Assembly: GCA_002428525.1 (NCBI GenBank)
Contig: DIWU01000029.1
Coordinates: 1-13,119 of the forward strand
Direction: 5' to 3'
Source of the DNA: a bacterium UBP14_UBA6098
GTDB lineage: Bacteria > UBP14 > UBA6098
DNA: 13,119 nucleotides
Both the position numbers and the translations under genes were made by a program. The stretch's first letter is position 1. Each line of letters begins with the position of its first letter. The notes beneath the pieces were generated by a model that was not told the origin of the DNA, ran no database searches, and worked only from the letters and a program-made list of their open reading frames with translations. Positions 8,075 to 13,119 of the stretch are shown in pieces.

Positions 8075-8289
8075 AGTCTCTGCCTTTTCGAGGTTATTTC
8101 AGGCACATATTTCGTCCGACCCTTGCGTGTGTTCTTAGCTATCCAAGCTTCGATATCTTCGATCTTGAATCGAACCAGCCTGCCGATTTTGACTGTTGGG
8201 ATACTGCCTTCGCTTATCCATCCGTAGACTGTTCTGATGGATACTTGTAGCTTTTGTGCGACTTCTTTCGCGTCCATTAGCTTATTCAT
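8071..8289 (-). CDS. Excisionase-family (HTH_17, MerR-like) DNA-binding protein
   Basis: A 72-aa basic protein with a single MerR-like winged HTH: MDAKEVAQKLQVSIRTVYGW (helix-turn-helix, residues about 5-24), then ISEGSIPTVKIGRLVRFKIEDIEAWI (wing and closing helix), and a short basic tail. Such proteins act as recombination directionality factors or small repressors of mobile elements. I chose ATG at 8289 because AGGGGG (8300-8295) is 5 nt upstream; a GTG two codons earlier would sit on that SD. It is followed, overlapping by 4 bp, by a truncated sister HTH frame and then the integrase fragment, so it is the most intact member of a decaying integration module. Whether it still has a target is unknown. 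Confidence 0.85.
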   Translation of the reverse strand: MNKLMDAKEVAQKLQVSIRTVYGWISEGSIPTVKIGRLVRFKIEDIEAWIAKNTRKGRTKYVPEITSKRQRL

Positions 8290-8300
8290 TAACACCCCCT

Positions 8301-8799
8301 ATGGTGTATTGGTTTTGCCGCACTTAGTGACGAGGATTTCGTCTCAATCACTTTTTACTTTTTTCAATGCACGGCGTTTCATAGGGGTTTTTATTTCAAG
8401 AGTCTTAACGCTTTGAAGTCGTGTTGATATATAAGCACTTACAAATTCGCATGCTTTCTGATAAATTATATTATTTACAATAAATAGCATTATTATTAAC
8501 ACAATTAATAATAAAAATAGACAACTTTATATTTTACCTTCTGTGAAAAGATAGTAAATGCTTTGCTTACAAGAACTTGCGTGATTCTGCCCAAATTTGC
8601 CCGAATGCACTTTTTTTCAGCGCAAATGGCCAAATTCTAAATTTTTTTCATATTTTTTCGCCAGTATGACTCAAAACTTAGAACAATAAGCCTTTCCGCG
8701 TGAAAATTATTTTATTAATAATCGCGAACTTTATAGTTATTGCCAAAATCGTCAGTTCTTATTATCTTGATATCTAACTATTTGTTCGATTGGAGATAA
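8301..8799. other. AT-rich non-coding stretch between the integration module and restriction genes
   Basis: About 500 bp with strong A+T bias and frequent stops in all frames. I see no RNA gene, no long inverted repeat and no open frame with family resemblance. Local features are short palindromes such as TTATTAATAA near 8712 and a promoter-like pair at 8740-8768. It separates divergently oriented genes (HTH minus, restriction genes plus), so promoters for both probably lie here. Confidence 0.6.
8740..8768 (+). promoter_or_regulatory. Putative promoter upstream of the hsdM remnant and mod
   Basis: TTGCCA (8740-8745) and TATCTT (8763-8768) are spaced by 17 bp, about 32 bp before the ATG of the hsdM remnant. 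The -35 matches the consensus at 5/6, the -10 at 4/6. It may be the original hsdM promoter, now placed to transcribe mod. AT-rich background lowers confidence. Confidence 0.35.
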
Positions 8800-8853
8800 A
8801 TGGCCATAAAGAAGTCCCAGCTCTACAGCTCTATCTGGCAGGCGTGCGATTGA
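8800..8853 (+). pseudogene. hsdM: 5' remnant of a type I methyltransferase gene (hsdM), 17 codons
   Basis: After GGAG (8792-8795) an ATG opens a frame reading MAIKKSQLYSSIWQACD and then TGA. From memory this is very close to the conserved N-terminus of HsdM subunits, which usually reads MAIKKSELYSSLWASCDELRGG. Similarity stops exactly after the CD, where the family continues ELRGG; the following bases (8854 on) do not resume it in any frame. The SD, ATG and codon context are intact, so this is the front of a real gene cut by deletion or recombination rather than a chance frame. The 165 bp between this stop and mod contain no other gene I can recognise. The remnant could still be translated as a leader peptide. 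Confidence 0.72.
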
Positions 8854-9018
8854 AACAAGCGTAATAGAGTGCCGCTGAAGTTAATCACCTAAACTGGCGC
8901 ACACCATAATTGTGCCAGAAAAGCATCATGAATAGCTTTAGATTAGCTGATAATGCTTGCGCCTCTCCGAAACCCGACTTATATTGTGTCTGTCAATATT
9001 TCAAAACTGGAGATAACC

Positions 9019-10980
9019 ATGCCCGAATTAGTTTGGAAAGGCAAATACGACGAAAATAACCGCAAGGTCTCGCCACTGCGCGTGGCTCTGCCGTTTCAGG
9101 ATGTCGAGACGCTGAACGAGAGCACAAAAGACCGAATGCGCATGAAAAGCCTGTTCGAGCAGGGCAAACCCACCGAATGGCGCAACCGCCTTATATGGGG
9201 CGACAAGAAATATGTGCTCCCCTCGCTACTGCCCGAATTCGCGGGCAAGGTGAACCTCATATACATAGACCCCCCCTTTGCCACCGGCGCGGATTTCTCC
9301 TTTAAGGCGAGAATACCGGACAACCCGCAAACCGACGACGACGAAAGCGCCGAGTTCACCAAACAGGCCTCGATGATCGAGCAGAAGGCCTACCGCGACA
9401 CATGGGGCGGCGGACTGGACAGCTACTTGAAATGGTTCTACGAAACCGCCGTTTACCTGCACGAACTCCTCGCCGAGGACGGAAGCATATATGTCCACTG
9501 CGACTGGCACGCGGGGCATTATATAAAGGTAGTGATGGACGATGTGTTCGGGTATGAGAGCTTTAAGAATCACATCACTTGGAAAAGGAGTTCGCCACGG
9601 GGAAACGCGGGAACACGTTACCCAGAACTAACAGACTACATCCTTTTCTTAACAAAAACAGATCAGAATACTTGGAATTCTCAATTTGTTGCCTATCGAG
9701 ACGAATATGAAAAGAAATATTATAGTTATACTGACGAAAAAACCGGGAGGCTATTTCAACCGACAAGTATATTAGGGCATAGCGGTATTAATCCTATCTA
9801 TGAATGGAGAGGTAGGACAAAACCGTGGCGTTATCCGAAACATAGGCTTGATGAACTTGATTCTGCGGGTTTATTATACTGGCCACCAAAGGGAGATGTG
9901 CCTCGTTTAAAACGTTTTCTTGATGAGCAGAAAGGTAGTCCTGTTCAATCTCTTTGGGTCGATATTCCTCCTGTAAATTCTCAAGCAAATGAAGCAATTA
10001 ATTATGACACCCAAAAACTCGAGGCCCTTCTCGAACGCATAATAACGGCCTCGTCCAACGAGGGCGACCTCGTCCTCGACTGTTTCTGCGGCAGTGGCAC
10101 CACGCCAGCCGTCGCGGAAAAGCTGGGCCGCCGTTGGATAACCGCCGACCTCGGCAGGTTCGCAATACACACCGCCCGCAAGCGCCTTCTGGAAATCGAG
10201 GGTGTTAATCCCTTCGTAATTCAAAACCTCGGCAAATACGAGCGCCAGCTATGGCAGGGCGCGCAGTTCGGCGAGAGCAACAACGACCGCCAGCGGGCAT
10301 ACCGCAAATTCATTCTGGAGCTATACCGCGCCGAACCGCTGGAGGGCGGCGTATGGATTCACGGCCTTCACAAACGCAGAGCGGTGCACGTCGGCTCGGT
10401 CGATTCGCCCGTTACGGAGGCGGACGTTACCAGCATAGCGGCGGAGTTCCGCGCGTCCATTGGCAAGGGAAAAACCGCCCCGCAAACTAACGGAATAGAT
10501 ATTCTCGGCTGGGATTTCGCCTTCGAGATCAACGAGATAGTCCGCGACCGCGCAATAGCCGCCGGTCTCGACTTGAGTTTCAAGAAGATACCGATAGATG
10601 TAATGGACTCCCGCGCTGTGAATCAAGGGGATATCAAGTTCTACGAGCTGGCCGCGCTGGTGGTCAAACAATCCGTCAAGGGCAAAACTCTAACGATCGA
10701 ACTTACGGACTTCATCATTCCGCAGGATGATCTTCCGGAGGAGGTTCGCGGCAAGATAACCCATTGGTCGCAATGGATAGACTACTGGGCGGTCGATTGG
10801 GACTACAAAGACGACACCTTCCACAACCAGTGGCAGGCATATCGCACAAAGAAGGAACCGGATATCGAGCTAAAGACGACGCACACCTATGACGGCAAGG
10901 GCAAGTTCGCCGTTCTAATAAAAGTAGTGGATATCCTCGGCAACGACACGACAAAGCTAATCGAGGCGGAGGTGGGATAG
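9019..10980 (+). CDS. mod: Type III-like DNA methyltransferase (Mod), beta-class adenine-N6/cytosine-N4 methylase
   Basis: A 653-aa protein. Motif IV, D84-P-P-F87 in LIYIDPPFATG, precedes motif I, D354-CFCGSGTT, the circular order of beta-class amino-methyltransferases, to which type III Mod subunits belong. The target-recognition domain should lie between them, about residues 186-334. The C-terminal third (about 375-653) is an extra region common in Mod proteins paired with DEAD/DEAH helicases; it includes GIDILGWDFAFEIN and an Ig/PKD-like end. Start choice: ATG at 9019 with GGAG 6 nt upstream; an ATG 22 codons earlier lacks an SD. The TRD-coding DNA is visibly more AT-rich than both flanks, suggesting exchange of the specificity domain. 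The gene precedes fic and res, and its stop is followed directly by the hairpin array. It would protect host DNA by methylation; the target site cannot be read from sequence. Confidence 0.92.
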   Translation: MPELVWKGKYDENNRKVSPLRVALPFQDVETLNESTKDRMRMKSLFEQGKPTEWRNRLIWGDKKYVLPSLLPEFAGKVNLIYIDPPFATGADFSFKARIPDNPQTDDDESAEFTKQASMIEQKAYRDTWGGGLDSYLKWFYETAVYLHELLAEDGSIYVHCDWHAGHYIKVVMDDVFGYESFKNHITWKRSSPRGNAGTRYPELTDYILFLTKTDQNTWNSQFVAYRDEYEKKYYSYTDEKTGRLFQPTSILGHSGINPIYEWRGRTKPWRYPKHRLDELDSAGLLYWPPKGDVPRLKRFLDEQKGSPVQSLWVDIPPVNSQANEAINYDTQKLEALLERIITASSNEGDLVLDCFCGSGTTPAVAEKLGRRWITADLGRFAIHTARKRLLEIEGVNPFVIQNLGKYERQLWQGAQFGESNNDRQRAYRKFILELYRAEPLEGGVWIHGLHKRRAVHVGSVDSPVTEADVTSIAAEFRASIGKGKTAPQTNGIDILGWDFAFEINEIVRDRAIAAGLDLSFKKIPIDVMDSRAVNQGDIKFYELAALVVKQSVKGKTLTIELTDFIIPQDDLPEEVRGKITHWSQWIDYWAVDWDYKDDTFHNQWQAYRTKKEPDIELKTTHTYDGKGKFAVLIKVVDILGNDTTKLIEAEVG

Positions 10981-11164
10981 CTAAGTCAGGTTCATCTGAC
11001 TTAGAACGGTGACTTCGATTCTAAGTCAGGGATGCTTGGCTTATAAACACGAAAGGATATTTAAGCCAATGATGCTTGGCTTAGAAGAGAAGAATAGATT
11101 TTAAGCCAACGATGCTTGGCTTAAAACGTGCAAATGAGATTTAAGCCAACGATTCATGGCTTAA
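10981..11164 (+). repeat. Five 24-bp dyad-symmetric repeats with exact 40-bp period, filling the mod-fic intergenic region
   Basis: Copies begin at 10981, 11021, 11061, 11101 and 11141, each 24 bp, separated by 16-bp non-conserved spacers. Arms are CTAAGTCAG/CTGACTTAG in copy 1 and TTAAGCCA/TGGCTTAA in copies 4-5. Copy 2 has the left arm of copy 1 and the right arm of the later type. The central GATGCTTGG is shared by copies 2-4. Copy 1 starts at the base after the mod stop, and copy 5 ends at the fic SD (AAAGGAG, 11163-11169). There is no T-run, so these are not simple terminators, and 16-bp spacers with no cas genes argue against CRISPR. They may be operators for a dimeric DNA-binding protein or RNA hairpins. 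Confidence 0.92.
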
Positions 11165-11174
11165 AGGAGTAATA

Positions 11175-12341
11175 ATGACAGACAATAGAGCCGGACGATA
11201 TGAGATTATAAAAGGGGGTGATAAGGTTTTCTTTCCGAAACCTTTGCCGCCCGATCCGCCATTTGTGATAGACGACGAATGCAATGACCTGCTCGCGAAA
11301 GCTAACAGGGCAATCGCTAAACTCGACGGTATAACATCCGTATTGCCTAATCCGGAGCTATTTATCACGATGTTCGTCAGAAAAGAGTCTTTAATCAGCT
11401 CGCAAATTGAGGGAACGGTTGCATCGCTCGATGGCGTTCTAGAATTCGAAGCGGATATTAAGCCCCGGGACGAGGTAAAAGAGTTGAAGGATGTAGTTAA
11501 TTACATCAAAGCACTCGATTACGGTCTATCCGTCGTGAAGGAAAGAGCTATAACGGTCGAATTAATCAAAGAGATGCACGCGCTTCTTCTTGCGAATGTC
11601 CGTGGAAGCGAAAAAACACCCGGTGAATTTAAAAGAGCACAAAACTATATAGTTCGCCGCGACGGTTTGCATGAGAAGATTGTTTTCACTCCTCCGCCAC
11701 CGGATGCTATCCCTGACCTTATGAAAGGCCTTGTCGCTTATATAAATCAAGAAGATAAATTGCCGCATCTGATTCGTATAGCTTTAATTCACGCTCAATT
11801 CGAGACTATTCATCCCTTCCGTGACGGCAACGGTCGAATGGGAAGAGCGCTGATTACTCTATATCTTGTTTCAAAAGGTTTAATAGAAAAGCCGCTGTTA
11901 TATCTGAGTTTTTATTTGAAGCGGTTCAGAAGCGAGTATTACGATGTGTTGATGTCCGTTCGCAATGATGGAGATTGGGAGAAATGGGCGAAGTTTTTTA
12001 TCGAGGGAGTTATTCAGGTCTCTGAGGAAGCTTCGAGCACGGCGAAAGAAATAATCGAGCTAAAAACCGAATTAACGGAAGCTATCTACCAGAGCGACAT
12101 CCAGTCCAAACTCTCGTTGAAGCTTTTAGATACCCTATTTCTATATCCAAAAACAAAAATTAGTTACCTTGCGGCGAAAATGAATGTTTCTTCGGAGACT
12201 ATCAGGAAACTTATTAAAGAGTTTGAAACTTTGGGTATAGTCGTTGTAAGCGATGACAAGGAAAGATACAAGACTTACAGCTTTGAGCGTTATTTAAAAA
12301 TCATCCGTGGGGGAACCGAAATCGAGGAAGGCGGCTTCTGA
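11175..12341 (+). CDS. fic: Fic family protein with N-terminal inhibitory motif and C-terminal winged helix
   Basis: A 388-aa protein. The Fic active site is canonical: H213-PFRDGNGRMG-R224 (HPFxDGNGRxGR), the loop that transfers a nucleotide moiety, usually AMP, to a hydroxyl side chain of a target protein. The inhibitory motif [S/T]xxxE[G/N] is present at S75-SQI-E79-G80, before the Fic core, making it a class II (N-terminally self-inhibited) Fic. After the core, residues about 310-372 form a winged helix-turn-helix (YLAAKMNVSSETIRKLIKEFETLGIVVV), so it probably binds DNA. SD AAAGGAG lies 5 nt before the ATG and touches the last hairpin of the array. Its stop overlaps the res start as TGATG. 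Set within a restriction locus, it may sense or regulate the system, possibly through the array, or add an abortive-type response. Target protein unknown. Confidence 0.94.
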   Translation: MTDNRAGRYEIIKGGDKVFFPKPLPPDPPFVIDDECNDLLAKANRAIAKLDGITSVLPNPELFITMFVRKESLISSQIEGTVASLDGVLEFEADIKPRDEVKELKDVVNYIKALDYGLSVVKERAITVELIKEMHALLLANVRGSEKTPGEFKRAQNYIVRRDGLHEKIVFTPPPPDAIPDLMKGLVAYINQEDKLPHLIRIALIHAQFETIHPFRDGNGRMGRALITLYLVSKGLIEKPLLYLSFYLKRFRSEYYDVLMSVRNDGDWEKWAKFFIEGVIQVSEEASSTAKEIIELKTELTEAIYQSDIQSKLSLKLLDTLFLYPKTKISYLAAKMNVSSETIRKLIKEFETLGIVVVSDDKERYKTYSFERYLKIIRGGTEIEEGGF

Positions 12342-13105
12342 TGGCGAGAAAAAAGAAAGAAACCTCAATGGGGCAGACAGAGCTTTTTGAAGCTAATGTT
12401 AAAACAGCCCCCTGTGTTCCGAGGATAAAAGCGGAAGTCCGCAAATGGGCGGAAGGCGAGAATAGATACGCCGGTGTTACGGATACGACTCGCACATTGC
12501 TTGAATACTGGTTCCACACAGATCGTGAAATAGATGGTAAACCATTCAAATTTTACGATTGCCAAAGAGAAGCGATAGAAACCCTCTTTTTTCTTTTCGA
12601 AGTAAAGGGCGCGCCGCGTCATCGTGAACTTCTCGAAACTTACGCTTCGGAATACGGGCAGGAGATTCGCCTTCTTCAGCACGATGATGTTCCGCGTTAT
12701 TGCTTGAAAATGGCAACCGGTAGCGGTAAGACAATGGTTATGGGGCTTGCTATCGCATGGCAATTCCTTAACGCAATGAACGAAGGCGACGACAGGTTCG
12801 CAAAAACGTTTTTAATTCTGGCTCCGAACGTTATCGTTTTCGAGCGCCTTAAGTCCGATTTCGCTGGTGGAGTAATTTTCAAGAAATTCCAAATTATCCC
12901 CAAAGAACTTAGGCTTTTCTGGCCTGGCTTCGATTTCTACATGCGCGGGGATTCTGAGAGAACACGCTCAGAGGGTGCTTTATATTTAACAAACATCCAA
13001 CAATTCTATGAAAGACCGAACAAAAGCGACGACGAACCAGACCCTATGACCGGGGTTTTGGGAGATAAACCACCAGCGGAGCTTTTCCAGATTCGAGATT
13101 GCTGA
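12341..13105 (+). CDS. res: N-terminal fragment of a type III-like restriction helicase (Res, DEAD/DEAH family)
   Basis: The frame starts at an ATG overlapping the fic stop by one base (TGATG), with GAGGAAGG at 12324-12331 as SD. It encodes 254 aa: a YDCQREAIETL Q-motif-like region (about 68-78), Walker A A125-TGSGKT-131, and FLILAPNVIVFERLK (motif Ia region). The family normally continues for several hundred more residues with a DEAH Walker B, helicase motifs and a C-terminal endonuclease domain. Here the reading departs from the expected sequence after AELFQ and stops at 13103-13105, inside a GATTNNN heptamer repeat that starts at 13090. ATP hydrolysis and DNA cleavage are impossible from this fragment alone. 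It is most likely an interrupted gene whose rest may lie beyond the window; a sequencing or assembly artefact at the repeat is the alternative. Confidence 0.85.
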   Translation: MARKKKETSMGQTELFEANVKTAPCVPRIKAEVRKWAEGENRYAGVTDTTRTLLEYWFHTDREIDGKPFKFYDCQREAIETLFFLFEVKGAPRHRELLETYASEYGQEIRLLQHDDVPRYCLKMATGSGKTMVMGLAIAWQFLNAMNEGDDRFAKTFLILAPNVIVFERLKSDFAGGVIFKKFQIIPKELRLFWPGFDFYMRGDSERTRSEGALYLTNIQQFYERPNKSDDEPDPMTGVLGDKPPAELFQIRDC

Positions 13106-13119
13106 TTTTTGATTTGCGA
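13090..13119 (+). repeat. Heptamer tandem repeat GATTNNN at the break of res
   Basis: From 13090 the sequence reads GATTCGA, GATTGCT, GATTTTT, GATTTGC, GA..., four full units of period 7 with a constant GATT, running off the window. Because 7 is not a multiple of 3, the array visits all frames and introduces the TGA that ends res. It probably extends beyond the window. Confidence 0.75.

Noticed and set aside
8953..9018. Upstream ATG extending mod by 22 codons
   Set aside because: No SD in front, and the added residues have no resemblance to Mod N-termini; the ATG at 9019 has GGAG at good distance and begins MPELVWKGKY.
8854..9018. Continuation of hsdM or another gene end (a frame reading LAHTIIVPEKHHE)
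   Set aside because: The frame is short, preceded by stops, and matches no family I recognise; the hsdM continuation ELRGG is not found in any frame.
10981..11164. CRISPR array
   Set aside because: Regular repeats and spacers, but the spacers are only 16 bp, the repeats diverge strongly from one another, there are just five units, no cas genes are present, and the array sits between mod and the fic SD. An operator or hairpin array fits better.

Overview
The window looks like chromosomal DNA of an uncultivated, anaerobic FCB-group-like bacterium (the Fibrobacterota/Zixibacteria/WOR-3/Bacteroidota neighbourhood; the phylum is inferred, not proven). The grounds are a secreted FG-GAP protein with an NPFN...IEIFDLNGRRV C-terminal sorting-type domain, a single-chain pyruvate:ferredoxin oxidoreductase, and GC-rich codon use (ATC, GAC, GTC, GAG). 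The left 7 kb is ordinary GC-rich backbone. The right 5.7 kb is a more AT-rich accessory island carrying remnants of mobile elements and restriction-modification genes.

Layout. (1) Positions 1-3121, minus strand: a very large open frame encoding a secreted protein with seven FG-GAP repeats. It runs off the left edge just before its natural C-terminus, and a perfect 28-bp palindrome is translated in frame near its end. (2) Positions 3374-6982, plus strand: nifJ/por, complete, with a promoter and SD in front and a clear Rho-independent terminator behind. (3) Positions 6983-7371: repeat-rich spacer followed by tRNA-Leu(CAA) on the minus strand, with two perfect 19-bp tandem repeats abutting the tRNA 3' end. 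(4) Positions 7424-8289, minus strand: a decayed integration module, made of an excisionase-like HTH protein, a truncated second HTH frame overlapping it by ATGA, and the C-terminal piece of a tyrosine recombinase. (5) Positions 8301-9018: AT-rich non-coding DNA containing the first 17 codons of a type I methyltransferase gene (hsdM) that stop abruptly. (6) Positions 9019-13105, plus strand: a type III-like restriction-modification locus in the order mod, hairpin array, fic, res.

The most interesting structure lies between mod and fic. The intergenic region is filled by five 24-bp dyad-symmetric repeats placed exactly every 40 bp, the first starting right after the mod stop and the last touching the fic ribosome binding site. 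The arms differ between copies by paired changes that keep the symmetry. The Fic protein has a C-terminal winged-helix domain, so it or an unknown factor could read this array and set fic-res expression apart from mod. Fic and Res are translationally coupled (TGATG). The mod gene has an AT-rich central segment at the target-recognition position, consistent with domain exchange. The res frame keeps its Walker A motif but ends before the DEAH motif, exactly where a GATTNNN heptamer repeat begins, so restriction is probably lost unless the gene resumes beyond the window.
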